NCBI GenBank assembly: GCA_016871725.1
Contig: VHCL01000001.1
Location: 62,001-126,000, forward strand
Length of the DNA stretch: 64,000 bases
DNA from: Verrucomicrobiota bacterium
GTDB lineage: Bacteria > Verrucomicrobiota > Verrucomicrobiia > Opitutales > UBA953
Reading direction: 5' to 3'
The stretch's first letter is position 1; each line of letters starts with the position of its first letter. Below the pieces are notes generated by a model. The model was not told where the DNA came from. It searched no databases and saw nothing but the letters and a program-made list of their open reading frames with translations. The position numbers and the translations under genes were made by a program. Below, one piece after another: positions 16,212-25,357 of the stretch.

Positions 16212-17969
16212 ATGAGCCACGGCCCACGACCACCCAGCCCCGACTTCGTCCCCGCCGCGGATCCCCGGGCGCGGCGCGGGCGCTTCTCCTTCGAGTCCCT
16301 GTGGGAACGGCTGCGGCTGCCCTTGTTGATCCTGGTGATCGCCGCCCTGGCCGTCACGTCGCTCCTGCTCTACACCGCGGAACGCCGGACGACCCGTCGG
16401 GCCGAGCTCACTGTCTCCGCCGCGGACGCCGAAGCCCTGCGGCAGCGCTCGCTCACGGCGGAGGCGGCCTTCGAGAAGATCCGCCAGGAGCGGTTCGAGC
16501 TCACCGAAGACGATATCCGGCTCCTGGAGCAGGCTTTCCAGGCGCAGGAGGAGTATCTGACGTCGCTCCGTTCCATCGGGACCGAAGATCCCCGTCTGGT
16601 GTCCCTCCGCCGCCGGTTGCATCTCCTCCGCGGCGAGCGCCTGCGTCAGGAATCGGCCATCCTTGAGGCCGCCGCGCTCACCCTCGCCAAGACCGACGAA
16701 GCCGCCGCCGCCGAGAAGCTGCGCCGGGCCGTCGCCTGCGAGCAGGAGATCGCGGACAAGTGGCAGTTTTCCGGTCTGGCCGACTCCGGTCGGCGCGCCC
16801 TGCTCGACACCCGCCTGCGGCGGCTCGAATCCTCGGCGCTCTGGCAGAAGGGGAGGGCCCTCGAAGCCGAGGCCGAAAAGTCCTTCGCCGCCGGACGTTA
16901 CGCCGAAGCCGCGGAACGCTTCACGGCCGCCCTCGACGCCGAGAACGAATTCCTCGCCCGTTTCCGCGACGTGCGTGACACCGCTTTCGGCCGCGCCGAG
17001 CAGCTCGCCGTGCGCCGCGAGACCGCGTTATCCGGCCTCGTCTGGGAGGAAGTCCGTCGACACCAGGCCGCCGCCGAGGCCGCCGAAGCGAAGGCCGACT
17101 GGCCCGGCGCCGCCCGGGGTTGGCAGGACGCGGTGGACGCGTTCGCGCGCCTGCTCACCGCGCACCCGCGCAGCCAGTTCGCCGACCGCGCCAAGGAAGC
17201 GGCGATGGCGACGCGTCTGAACTTCGCCCGTTTCCATGACGACATCACGCGGGTCCGCGCCGACGTCGGCCGGCTCCGTCAGGCCTTGCGGGCCCGGCAG
17301 GTCGACGACGCCCTCCGTCTGGCCGATAGGGTCCTCGCGGACGCGCGACGTGTCGCCGACGCGGGCACCGGGGTCTTCCGCCCGGAGGATGAAGAACGCC
17401 AGGAACTGGAATTCATCGCCTCCCATGCCGCGACGATCCGGGGTTACCTCCCGGCGGCGGACCGGCAGCTGCTCCCCGTTCCCGGACGGTCGGTCCGGAT
17501 GTACCGCACCGAGATTCCGCAAGGACTCTACGCTTCATTGATGGACGCCAATCCGAGCGCCTTGCGCCGGGAAGCCAATCCGGTGGAGTCGGTCGCCTAC
17601 GCCGACGCCGAACTTTTCGCCCGCCGCCTGGGTTGGATCCTCGGCGGACGCGCCCGTCTCCCATTCCTCGGCGAGCATGCGGCGGCGGCCGGCGACCTGA
17701 CCAAGCCGGCTCCGGCCGAGAGCGCCTGGACCTCGGCGAACACCGACGGCGTCGACGCCCGGCCCGTGGGCTCCGCCAAGGCCGATGCGCAGGGCTTCCA
17801 TGACTTGGTCGGCAACGTGGAAGAGTGGGTGGCGGCCGAAGAAGGCCACACCCGGGCTCCCGTCGTGGGCGGCAGCGTGGCCTCCGCGCCCGTCGCCGGG
17901 CTGGCAGTCCGCCAGGTCCATAAGCGCGAGAAAAGCCGCACGCTGGGCTTCCGCATCGTCATTGAATAA
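16212..17969 (+). CDS. membrane-anchored protein with degenerate FGE-sulfatase (SUMF1-like) domain
   Basis: The 585-residue protein has a short cytoplasmic N-terminus, one transmembrane helix (about residues 33-54, LRLPLLILVIAALAVTSLLLY) and a long alpha-helical, Ala/Glu/Arg-rich region with TPR-like repeats (SFAAGRYAEAAERFTAALDAE). The C-terminal domain of about 150 residues resembles formylglycine-generating enzyme: YRTEIPQGLYASLMDANPS, FHDLVGNVEEWVA, and TLGFRIVIE at the end. That domain has no cysteine, so the active-site Cys pair is missing and it is probably a non-catalytic carbohydrate- or protein-binding module. Function unknown. Confidence 0.75.
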   Translation: MSHGPRPPSPDFVPAADPRARRGRFSFESLWERLRLPLLILVIAALAVTSLLLYTAERRTTRRAELTVSAADAEALRQRSLTAEAAFEKIRQERFELTEDDIRLLEQAFQAQEEYLTSLRSIGTEDPRLVSLRRRLHLLRGERLRQESAILEAAALTLAKTDEAAAAEKLRRAVACEQEIADKWQFSGLADSGRRALLDTRLRRLESSALWQKGRALEAEAEKSFAAGRYAEAAERFTAALDAENEFLARFRDVRDTAFGRAEQLAVRRETALSGLVWEEVRRHQAAAEAAEAKADWPGAARGWQDAVDAFARLLTAHPRSQFADRAKEAAMATRLNFARFHDDITRVRADVGRLRQALRARQVDDALRLADRVLADARRVADAGTGVFRPEDEERQELEFIASHAATIRGYLPAADRQLLPVPGRSVRMYRTEIPQGLYASLMDANPSALRREANPVESVAYADAELFARRLGWILGGRARLPFLGEHAAAAGDLTKPAPAESAWTSANTDGVDARPVGSAKADAQGFHDLVGNVEEWVAAEEGHTRAPVVGGSVASAPVAGLAVRQVHKREKSRTLGFRIVIE

Positions 17970-18001
17970 TCGGCGGCGGAGCCTAATCATCGCCGGACCC
18001 C

Positions 18002-19903
18002 ATGGTCAACCCCGCCTCCCGCCTCAAGCGCGCCGCGTTCTTCTTCGCGGCCTACGGGATGCTGGCCGCGCTCTCCCTGTGGTTCGCCTACGAACTCCGC
18101 TTCGTCGGCGCCGACGAACCGACCACCGCGGAACACCTCGCCTTCGAGGCTTACCTGTATGAGCAGCGGCCGTTCGCCTTGCTGTGGCTCGTCCCGCTCA
18201 AGGTCGCCCTGCTCGCGCTCTGGGGGCAGACCCGCGGCGTGTTCTATTATTTCCGCCTCCCCGACGCCCTGCGCACGGCTCTCGCGCTCGCGACGGCGAC
18301 CTTCGCCGCGCTGGTCCTGCCGCCCCTGCTCGGCACCGGCGCGCCGGGCGACCCGTTCAGCCTGCCGCGCGGCGTCGCCCTGATCGACTTCAACCTCTCC
18401 TTGGTCTTCTTCATCGGTTTCCGCGTCTCCGTCCGCGCGCTGCGCGAAAGATTCTCCGCGGGCGCCGCCTCGTCGGCCGGCGTGGTCGAACGCATCGCCG
18501 TCGTCGGCGCCGGCCAGACGGGCGCCCAGCTCGTCGCCGACCTGCTCGGCCGGCGCGGCCACGGCCTCGAGCCGGTCTGCTTCCTCGACGACGACGTCGC
18601 CAAGCACGACCTCCATATCCACGGCGTCCCCGTGGTCGGCTCCCCCGCGCGCATGGGCGAGCTGGCCGAGAAGTTCGGCGTCACCGAAATCATCCTCGCG
18701 CTGCCGGCGACGAGCGTCCGTCGCGTCCGCGAGGTCAGCGCCCTCGCCGCCGCCGCCAAGCTGCGGGTGCTCGTCGTCCCGTCGATGGCGGAACTCGCCG
18801 GCGGCCGCGTCCGCGCCGCCGACATCCGGCCGATCTCCGTCGAGGACATCCTCGGCCGCGCGCCCGCGCAGCTCGACGACGCCGCCATCGCCGGGATGGT
18901 CCGCGGACGCGTCGTCCTCGTGACCGGCGCGGGCGGCAGCATCGGCCTCGAGCTCAGCCGGCAGGTCGCGGCCCACGGCCCGGCCCGCCTCCTGCTCCTG
19001 GACCAGTGCGAGGTGCTCCTCTATCAGGCCGAGCAGGAACTCATCGCCGCCGGCCACGGCGCCGTCATCACGCCCGTCGTGGGCGACGTCACGGACCTCG
19101 CCCGGATGACGGCCGTCTTCGCGGCGCATCGCCCGAGCCTCGTCCTGCACGCCGCGGCGCACAAGCACGTCCCCATGATGGAAGCGCAGCCGGGCGAGGC
19201 GCTGAAGAACAACGTCGAAGGCACCTGGGTCGTCGCGCACCTCGCCGCGGGCCACGGCGCGGAGAAGTTCGTGCTCATCTCCTCCGACAAGGCGGTCAAT
19301 CCCACCAACGTCATGGGCGCGACCAAGCGCCTCGCCGAGCTGATGCTCCGCTCGCTCCAGGCCCGGCCCGGCGGCGCCACGCAATTCATGGCCGTGCGCT
19401 TCGGCAACGTGCTCGGGTCGTCGGGCTCCGTGATCCCGATCTTCCGCCGGCAGATCGCCGCCGGCGGCCCGGTCACCGTCACGCATCCGGAGGTGAAGCG
19501 CTACTTCATGACGATCCCCGAGGCGGTCGGGCTCGTCCTCCAGAGCGCCACGCTCGGGGAGGGCGGCGACATCCTCGTCCTGGAGATGGGCCGTCCGCTC
19601 AAGATCATCGACGTGGCGCGGCAGCTCATCGAGCTCAGCGGTCTGCGCCCCGACGTCGACATCGAGATCCGCATCATCGGCCTGCGCCCCGGCGAGAAGC
19701 TCGTCGAGGAGCTGCAATGCGCCGGGGAGCTGTTCCGGCCGACGACGCACCCGCGGGTCTTCCGCTTCGTGGCCGCCGGCGAACCCGTCGCGTCGCCCGA
19801 GGCCTTGCGCGCGCAGGTCACCGAGCTCCTCGGACTGGAGCCCGGCGCCTGCAAGCAGGGCATCCGTCGGCTCGTCCCCGAGTACGTCCCGTTCGCGGAC
19901 TAG
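18002..19903 (+). CDS. CapD/WbpM-family membrane nucleotide-sugar epimerase/dehydratase
   Basis: The 633-residue protein has about four N-terminal membrane segments, a CoA-binding-like Rossmann domain (IAVVGAGQTGAQLVADLLG) and a second SDR domain (VLVTGAGGSIGLELSRQV). The catalytic region reads LISSDKAVNPTNVMGATKR, with Met where classical SDRs have Tyr, as in the WbpM/FlaA1 UDP-GlcNAc 4,6-dehydratases. It should supply modified sugars for surface polysaccharide or O-antigen. The downstream purE begins 51 bases later and is functionally unrelated, so it may be transcribed separately. Confidence 0.9.
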   Translation: MVNPASRLKRAAFFFAAYGMLAALSLWFAYELRFVGADEPTTAEHLAFEAYLYEQRPFALLWLVPLKVALLALWGQTRGVFYYFRLPDALRTALALATATFAALVLPPLLGTGAPGDPFSLPRGVALIDFNLSLVFFIGFRVSVRALRERFSAGAASSAGVVERIAVVGAGQTGAQLVADLLGRRGHGLEPVCFLDDDVAKHDLHIHGVPVVGSPARMGELAEKFGVTEIILALPATSVRRVREVSALAAAAKLRVLVVPSMAELAGGRVRAADIRPISVEDILGRAPAQLDDAAIAGMVRGRVVLVTGAGGSIGLELSRQVAAHGPARLLLLDQCEVLLYQAEQELIAAGHGAVITPVVGDVTDLARMTAVFAAHRPSLVLHAAAHKHVPMMEAQPGEALKNNVEGTWVVAHLAAGHGAEKFVLISSDKAVNPTNVMGATKRLAELMLRSLQARPGGATQFMAVRFGNVLGSSGSVIPIFRRQIAAGGPVTVTHPEVKRYFMTIPEAVGLVLQSATLGEGGDILVLEMGRPLKIIDVARQLIELSGLRPDVDIEIRIIGLRPGEKLVEELQCAGELFRPTTHPRVFRFVAAGEPVASPEALRAQVTELLGLEPGACKQGIRRLVPEYVPFAD

Positions 19904-19954
19904 TTTTTTCGCTTCGGGCTTCACAGGCGGGGGCGCCTCCGACAGGCTTCGGCC

Positions 19955-20476
19955 ATGGCTCGCGCGCATTCCTCCGCCCCTCAGGTCGGCATCATCATGG
20001 GCTCCCAGTCGGACTGGGAGACGATGGTCAACGCCGCCGACACCCTCAACCAGCTCGGCGTCGCCTTCGAAGCCGAAGTCGTCAGCGCCCACCGCACCCC
20101 GCTGAAACTGAAGGACTACGCCTTGGCGGCCCGGCGGCGCGGCCTGAAGGTCATCATCGCCGGCGCCGGCGGCGCGGCCCATCTCCCCGGCATGGTCGCG
20201 GCGATGACCTCGCTGCCCGTCATGGGAGTGCCGGTGCAGTCCAAGTCCCTCGACGGGATCGACTCGCTCCTCTCGATCGTCCAGATGCCGGCCGGCATCC
20301 CCGTGCACACCTTCGCGATCGGCCGCGCCGGCGCGATCAACGCCGCCCTCGGCGCCGCCGCGGTGCTCGCGCTCTCCGACGCGAAGCTCGCCAAGAAGCT
20401 CGACGAGTACCGCGCCGCGCAGACCAAGGCCGTCCTCGACAACCCGATTCCCGGCCGCAAGGGCAAGCAGCGCTGA
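19955..20476 (+). CDS. purE: N5-carboxyaminoimidazole ribonucleotide mutase
   Basis: The 173-residue class I PurE has the substrate loop [13 protein letters not shown] and the catalytic-His motif VSAHRTP, then [17 protein letters not shown] and [25 protein letters not shown]. It converts N5-CAIR to CAIR in purine synthesis. purK, encoding the enzyme that makes N5-CAIR, starts 3 bases after the stop, so the two-step route is encoded as an operon. Confidence 0.97.
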   Translation: MARAHSSAPQVGIIMGSQSDWETMVNAADTLNQLGVAFEAEVVSAHRTPLKLKDYALAARRRGLKVIIAGAGGAAHLPGMVAAMTSLPVMGVPVQSKSLDGIDSLLSIVQMPAGIPVHTFAIGRAGAINAALGAAAVLALSDAKLAKKLDEYRAAQTKAVLDNPIPGRKGKQR

Positions 20477-20479
20477 GCC

Positions 20480-21613
20480 ATGGAGCGACCCCTGCAGCCC
20501 GGCGGCACCATCGGCATCCTCGGCGGCGGCCAGCTCGGCCGGATGTCGGCCATCGCCGCCCGCCGCCTCGGTTACAAGGTCCGTACCTTCGATCCTTCCG
20601 CCGGCGCCTGCGCCGCCGCGATCGCCGACGAGCATGTCGCCGCCGACTGGGGCGACACCGCCGCGCTCACCCGTTTCGTCCAGGGCTGCGGCCGCGTCAC
20701 GCTCGAGTTCGAGAACATCCCGCCCGCGACGGTCGAGTTCGTCGCGCGGTCCGTGCCGTGCCACCCGTCGGCGTCCGTCCTGGCGACCTGCCAGAACCGC
20801 CGGCGCGAGAAGGAGTTCCTCCGGGCCGCGGGCATCCCCTGCGCGGTCTTCGCCGTCGTGTCCTCGCTCGACGAGCTGCGGGCCGCGGTGAAGACCATCG
20901 GCTTCCCCTGCGTGCTCAAGACCGCCGACTTCGGTTACGACGGCAAGGGCCAGGTCAAGCTGCCGACCGCCGCGGCCGACCTCGCCGCCGCGTGGGACAA
21001 GATCGGCGGAGCCGTGGGCGTGCTCGAGGCGTGGGTGCCGTTCCAGATGGAGATCTCCGTCCTCGTCGCGCGCACCGTCGACGGCCGCACCGCCGTCTAC
21101 GATCCCGCGGAGAACATCCACCGGAACCACATCCTGCACCTTTCGCTCTCCCCCGCCCGCGTCGCCGAAGCCACCGCCGCCGAGGCCCGCGCCCTGGCGC
21201 TCAGCATCGCCGCGAAGATCGGCCTGGTCGGCCTGCTCGCCGTCGAGATGTTCGTGCAGGACGGCCGCATCGTCGTCAACGAGCTCGCCCCGCGCCCGCA
21301 CAACAGCGGCCACCAGACCTTCGACGCCCACGAGACGAGCCAGTTCGAACAGCATGTCCGCGCCGTCTGCGGCCTGCCGCTCGGGGGGACCAAGCCCCTG
21401 GCGCCGTCCGCGATGGTGAACCTCCTCGGCGACGTATGGCGGGACGGCCGCGAGCCCGACTGGACCAAGGTCCTCGCCGATCCGTCGGCCAAGCTGCACC
21501 TCTACGACAAGGGCAAGGCCGCGCCGGGACGCAAGATGGGCCACATCACCGTCACCGCGCCGACCCTCGAGGAAGCGCTGCGCCGCGCCGAGGCCCTGCA
21601 CGCCGCGCTCTGA
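20480..21613 (+). CDS. purK: 5-(carboxyamino)imidazole ribonucleotide synthase
   Basis: ATP-grasp enzyme converting AIR, bicarbonate and ATP to N5-CAIR. It has 377 residues and begins GGTIGILGGGQLGRMSAIAARRLGYKV. VLKTADFGYDGKGQ is the ATP-binding segment, and VNELAPRPHNSGHQTFDAHETSQFEQHVRA is the family's C-terminal signature. Its neighbour purE uses the product. Domain order and length are normal. Confidence 0.97.
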   Translation: MERPLQPGGTIGILGGGQLGRMSAIAARRLGYKVRTFDPSAGACAAAIADEHVAADWGDTAALTRFVQGCGRVTLEFENIPPATVEFVARSVPCHPSASVLATCQNRRREKEFLRAAGIPCAVFAVVSSLDELRAAVKTIGFPCVLKTADFGYDGKGQVKLPTAAADLAAAWDKIGGAVGVLEAWVPFQMEISVLVARTVDGRTAVYDPAENIHRNHILHLSLSPARVAEATAAEARALALSIAAKIGLVGLLAVEMFVQDGRIVVNELAPRPHNSGHQTFDAHETSQFEQHVRAVCGLPLGGTKPLAPSAMVNLLGDVWRDGREPDWTKVLADPSAKLHLYDKGKAAPGRKMGHITVTAPTLEEALRRAEALHAAL

Positions 21614-21616
21614 CAG

Positions 21617-21991
21617 ATGTCGTCCCTGCAGGTCTTATTCTGCGCCAATATCCTCATCCTGGTGCCGATCGGTTTCGGGACCTTGCTCAAGCCTTCCCTG
21701 ACGGATCACGGGGTTTTCGCCGAGAGCGCCGGCTGGCGGACGTTGGTCGGCTCGCTCTGGGTGGGCATCCTCGCTTGTTCCGCCCTGGGCGTGGTCTGGC
21801 CCGCCGGCTTCGCCTGGCTGCCGCTCCTGCAGGTCATCTACAAATCCGTGTGGCTGCTCGTCTACGCCGCGCCCCGCCTCCTTGACGGCCGTCGTCGGGA
21901 GATCCCGGCGGGGATCGCGCTGTGCTTCCTCGCCATCGTCCTGCTCTGGCCTTGGCTCATCCCTTGGCGACAGCTCTTCGCCGCGCCCTGA
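21617..21991 (+). CDS. small four-helix membrane protein of unknown function
   Basis: The 124-residue protein has about four hydrophobic segments (LQVLFCANILILVPIGFG, LVGSLWVGILACSALGVVW, LLQVIYKSVWLLVYAAP, AGIALCFLAIVLLWPWLIPW). It starts 3 bases after purK and ends directly against the next, convergent gene. I do not recognise the family; no charged catalytic pattern is visible. Operon position suggests co-expression with purEK, which need not mean a functional link. Confidence 0.75.
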   Translation: MSSLQVLFCANILILVPIGFGTLLKPSLTDHGVFAESAGWRTLVGSLWVGILACSALGVVWPAGFAWLPLLQVIYKSVWLLVYAAPRLLDGRRREIPAGIALCFLAIVLLWPWLIPWRQLFAAP

Positions 21992-22444
21992 TCAGTCCAG
22001 CAGCTCCGGCTTGCGGCTGAACAGCTCGAGCGGGATCTGGCCGAGGCAGAGGAAGAGCAGGATCGCCTGGAAGACCGGGATGCGCGCCTTCATGCCGGCC
22101 GCCTGGGCCACGTAGTTCTTGGCCATCACCTCGGAGATCATCGCGAAGGCGAAGACGAGCGAGGCCACGCACAGCACGACGAAGAGCCGGTTCCAGGCCT
22201 TCGGCGACGTGATGCGCCGCCACGGCAGGAAGAGCAGGCCCGCGTAGGCGATGAGGAACCAGGATTCGGCGCGCAAAGCACGGGGGAAGGTGACGACCGC
22301 GGGATCCCAGCGCGGCGGGATACGCGCGAAGCCGAGGTCCAGCCCGCCGAGCAGCTCGTTCACGGCCATCAGCAGGCAGAAGACGCCGAAGGCCAGGGCG
22401 ATGAAGCGGCCGTAGCGGAGGCGGCGGGCGGTGTTCTCGTGCAT
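21992..22444 (-). CDS. membrane protein of unknown function
   Basis: The 150-residue protein is MHENTARRLRYGRFIALAFG... with four hydrophobic stretches (FIALAFGVFCLLMAVNELLGG, SWFLIAYAGLLFLPW, FVVLCVASLVFAFAMISEV, FQAILLFLCLGQIPLELF). The start is an ATG at 22444. The stop abuts the stop of the convergent upstream gene with no spacer. I do not recognise the family. The prmA and purN genes precede it on the same strand, 38 bases away. Confidence 0.72.
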   Translation of the reverse strand: MHENTARRLRYGRFIALAFGVFCLLMAVNELLGGLDLGFARIPPRWDPAVVTFPRALRAESWFLIAYAGLLFLPWRRITSPKAWNRLFVVLCVASLVFAFAMISEVMAKNYVAQAAGMKARIPVFQAILLFLCLGQIPLELFSRKPELLD

Positions 22445-22482
22445 GCGGGGAAGGTGGGGGCGTCGCGGACGGACGCAAATCC

Positions 22483-23370
22483 TCAGAGCGGGCGGAACAG
22501 CGCGACGTCGCTCCATTCGCCCATGACGCGGCCGTCGGCGCGGGCGCCGGGACCCCAGGCGGCCTGGCACTTCGCCTCGAAATGGGCGCGGACGGCGGCC
22601 TGCTCCTTCGCGAGGATGCCGCTCAGGGCGAGCACGCCGCCGGGGCTGACGGCGTCGACGAGGTTGTCGGCGTAGATGCAGAGGACGTCGCTGATGATGT
22701 TGGCCAGCACGACGTCGGCCCGGCCGGTCAGGCGGAAGCCTTCCTCGAGGCCGGCGTGGTGGAAGGCGGCCGCATCGGCGGCGAGGCCGTTCTCCTCGCG
22801 GTTGGCGATGCTCACGCGCACGGATTCCGGATCGCGGTCGAAGCCGGCGACGCGGCCGCAGCCGAGCTTGGCGGCGGAAAGGGCGAGGATGCCGGAACCG
22901 CAGCCCGCGTCGGTGACGGAGACCTGCGCGGCCGGATGCGTCCCGAGGAAGTCCAGCATGCGGATGGCGCAGAGGCGCGTCGTCGGGTGGTCGCCGGTGC
23001 CGAACGCCAGGCCGGCGTCGAACCAGATCACCGCGGCGTCGGCCGGGACGGCGTGCTGGCCGCGCATCCACGCGGGGACCCAGTGCAGGCGACCGTGGTC
23101 CCAGGGCTTGAGGTGCTCCTTGTAGGCTTCCTTCCAGTCCTTGTCGGCGAGGACGGTCTCGTCGTAGGCCTCGGGCAGTTTCTTGAACGCCTTGCGCAGG
23201 CCGGCCCACGCCTCGTCGGCTTCGGCCTTGGTCTCGAAGTAACCCATCACGAAGTGCGGCTTCCCGGGGCCTTCATGGAAGAGCATCCAGGAGGAACGGG
23301 TGAGTTCGCAGAAATGGTCCTCCAGCGGCTGGACCATGTCTTCGTGGATGGGGCACTTCAGTTCGATCAT
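22483..23370 (-). CDS. prmA: ribosomal protein L11 methyltransferase
   Basis: The 295-residue SAM-dependent enzyme modifies lysines of ribosomal protein L11. The family marker WFDAGLAFGTGDHPTTRLCAIRMLDF is present in pieces, followed by SAM motif I (VTDAGCGSGILALSAAKLG) and the LANIISDV catalytic-loop variant of the usual LANIL. The N-terminal domain that binds L11 is present. The ATG overlaps the purN stop by one base (TGATG), indicating coupled translation. Confidence 0.9.
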   Translation of the reverse strand: MIELKCPIHEDMVQPLEDHFCELTRSSWMLFHEGPGKPHFVMGYFETKAEADEAWAGLRKAFKKLPEAYDETVLADKDWKEAYKEHLKPWDHGRLHWVPAWMRGQHAVPADAAVIWFDAGLAFGTGDHPTTRLCAIRMLDFLGTHPAAQVSVTDAGCGSGILALSAAKLGCGRVAGFDRDPESVRVSIANREENGLAADAAAFHHAGLEEGFRLTGRADVVLANIISDVLCIYADNLVDAVSPGGVLALSGILAKEQAAVRAHFEAKCQAAWGPGARADGRVMGEWSDVALFRPL

Positions 23371-23948
23371 CAGGAAAGCGTCTCGCTCAGGCGGGCGATC
23401 ACGGCCGGCAGCAGGGCGTGCTCGGCCGCGTGGATCTTCTGCGCGAAGGTCTCGAGGGTGTCGTCCGGCGCGCGGGCGACGCGGGTCTGGCCGAGGTGGG
23501 CGCCGCCGTCGATCTCCGCGTTGACCCAGTGGACGGTGCAGCCGGCTTCGGGGACGCCGGCGTTCCACGCCTGCCCGATGCCGTCGAGACCCGGGAAGGC
23601 CGGCAGGAGGCTCGGGTGGAGGTTGATGATGCGGCCCGGGAAGGCGTCGAGGAGCGGCGCCTTGATCACCCGCATGAAGCCCGCGAGCACCACCAGGTCG
23701 ACCCGGGCGGCCTTGAGGGCGTCGGCCCAGGCCTGCTCGCGTTCGGGCGAGAACTTCGTCTTGAACGGACCGGTGTCGAGGAACCGGGCGGGGACGCCGT
23801 ACTTCGGGCCGAGCTCGAGCATCTTGCAGGTGGGGACGTCGCACCAGATCCCGACGACCTCGGCCTTGCCGAGGCGGCCTTCGGCCTGGGCGCGGAGGAC
23901 CGCGTCGGCGTTGGAGCCGCGACCGGAACCGAGGAGGGCGACGCGCAT
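23370..23948 (-). CDS. purN: phosphoribosylglycinamide formyltransferase
   Basis: The 192-residue enzyme transfers formyl from 10-formyl-THF to GAR in purine synthesis. It has VALLGSGRGSNADAVL at the start, LAGFMRVIKAPLLDAFPGRIINLHPSLLPAFPG (the Asn/His catalytic block), and the catalytic Asp region GCTVHWVNAEIDGGAHLGQ. Length is close to the usual 190-210. It is followed by prmA in the same operon and is divergent from namZ. Confidence 0.94.
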   Translation of the reverse strand: MRVALLGSGRGSNADAVLRAQAEGRLGKAEVVGIWCDVPTCKMLELGPKYGVPARFLDTGPFKTKFSPEREQAWADALKAARVDLVVLAGFMRVIKAPLLDAFPGRIINLHPSLLPAFPGLDGIGQAWNAGVPEAGCTVHWVNAEIDGGAHLGQTRVARAPDDTLETFAQKIHAAEHALLPAVIARLSETLS

Positions 23949-24049
23949 GGCGGGAAGGTGTCGGCGGGGGTCGCCGCCTGCAAACGGATTTTCGAATTCG
24001 GACTTTGAACCGTCCGGCGAAAAGCCGAAGATGCGGACACTGCTTCCCC

Positions 24050-25357
24050 ATGGACCGCCGCGACTTCCTTCACCTCACCGCCTTGGGTTCGCTGGGCGCC
24101 TACGCCCTGTCCGGTTGCGCCGGCGGCGGCGGCGCGGTCAGCGTGCCGTCGGCGCCGCCCGCGGCCCCGGCCGGCGCGGCGGCCGGCAAGGTGCTCCTCG
24201 GCATCGACGTCCTCGCGGCCGAAGGGTTCGCCCGGCTGCAGGGCCTGCGGGTCGGCCTCGTCACGCACCGCGCCGGCGTGAACGGCGCCGGCCAGCGCAC
24301 GGCCGACGTGCTCGCGCGCGCGCCCGGCGTGCGGCTGACGAAGCTCTTCGGTCCGGAGCACGGCATCGACGGCGTGGCCAAGGCCGACGCCAAGGTGGGG
24401 CACGCCAAGGACGCGCGCACCGGCCTGCCGGTCTATTCGCTCTACGGCGCGACGCGCAAGCCGACGCCGGAGATGCTGGCCGGACTCGACGCGGTCGTCA
24501 TCGACTTCCAGGACATCGGCGCGCGCTCCTACACCTACGTGAGCTGCATGCGCCTCGTGATCGAGGCCTGCTTCGCGGCGCCGCGTCCCGTGCGCGTCAT
24601 CGTGCTCGACCGGCCGAACCCGCTCGGCGGCGAGAAGGTCGACGGACCGTTCCTCGACCGCAAGTGGCGCAGCTACGTCGGCGCCTACGAGACGCCGTAC
24701 GTCCACGGCCTCACCATCGGCGAGCTCGCCCGCTGGGCCGTCGCCACGCCGGGCGTGCTCGAAGTCGACGAGGCCACGCGGCGTCGCGGCCAGCTCGAGG
24801 TCGTCGCGATGCGCGGCTGGCGCCGCGCCATGACCTGGAACCTCACCGGCCTCCGGTGGACGCCCACCTCGCCGATGATCGACAACCCGCAGGCCGCCCT
24901 CGGGTACGCGATGACCGGCCTCGGCTGCATGGATTCCGGCTTCAGCCACAGCGCCGGCGTCGGCCGCAACTTCCGTTTCCTCACCTACCCGCGCCGCAAG
25001 GCCGCCGAGCTCGTCGCCGCCCTGGGCTCCACGGTCCCCGGCCTGACGCCGCAGCCGCAGCAGCTCGCGGACGGCACGCAGGGCGTCTACCTCGCCGTCA
25101 CGGATTACGCCGTGTTCCGCCCCACCGCGATCTCGCTGCAGCTCTTCCGCCAGGCCTGCGTCTGGGCGCCGAACCCTTTCGCCGGGCTCACCGGCGGCAA
25201 GCGCGAGCTCTTCATCAAGCATCTCGGCAGCGAGGCTTTCTTCGAGGAGCTCCGCGCGCAGGGCGCGCGCGTCGACCTCGCCCGCTGGACGCGCCGCTGG
25301 GACGGCGACGCCGCGGCCTTCCGCGCGCGCGCCGCTCCGTTCCGCCTCTACGCCTGA
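24050..25357 (+). CDS. namZ: exo-beta-N-acetylmuramidase NamZ family (DUF1343), exported lipoprotein
   Basis: The 435-residue protein has a twin-arginine-like start (RRDFLHLT, R3-R4) ending in a lipobox with Cys23 (ALSGC). The catalytic domain matches DUF1343: LQGLRVGLVTHRAGVNGAG, LTKLFGPEHGIDG, VIDFQDIGARSYTYVSCM and VLDRPNPLGG. NamZ-type enzymes release N-acetylmuramic acid from peptidoglycan fragments. The start at 24050 gives the signal peptide; an upstream start at 24005 was rejected. The stop abuts the stop of convergent purF. Folding before export through Tat is inferred. Confidence 0.88.
   Translation: MDRRDFLHLTALGSLGAYALSGCAGGGGAVSVPSAPPAAPAGAAAGKVLLGIDVLAAEGFARLQGLRVGLVTHRAGVNGAGQRTADVLARAPGVRLTKLFGPEHGIDGVAKADAKVGHAKDARTGLPVYSLYGATRKPTPEMLAGLDAVVIDFQDIGARSYTYVSCMRLVIEACFAAPRPVRVIVLDRPNPLGGEKVDGPFLDRKWRSYVGAYETPYVHGLTIGELARWAVATPGVLEVDEATRRRGQLEVVAMRGWRRAMTWNLTGLRWTPTSPMIDNPQAALGYAMTGLGCMDSGFSHSAGVGRNFRFLTYPRRKAAELVAALGSTVPGLTPQPQQLADGTQGVYLAVTDYAVFRPTAISLQLFRQACVWAPNPFAGLTGGKRELFIKHLGSEAFFEELRAQGARVDLARWTRRWDGDAAAFRARAAPFRLYA

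Noticed and set aside
17987-21601. 1204-residue minus-strand open frame opposite the epimerase and purEK
   Set aside because: Antisense shadow produced by strong GC bias at third codon positions; the plus-strand genes carry clear catalytic motifs.
18184-21885. 1233-residue plus-strand frame overlapping purE and purK
   Set aside because: Arg/Pro-rich translation overlapping confirmed genes in another frame; no domain pattern.
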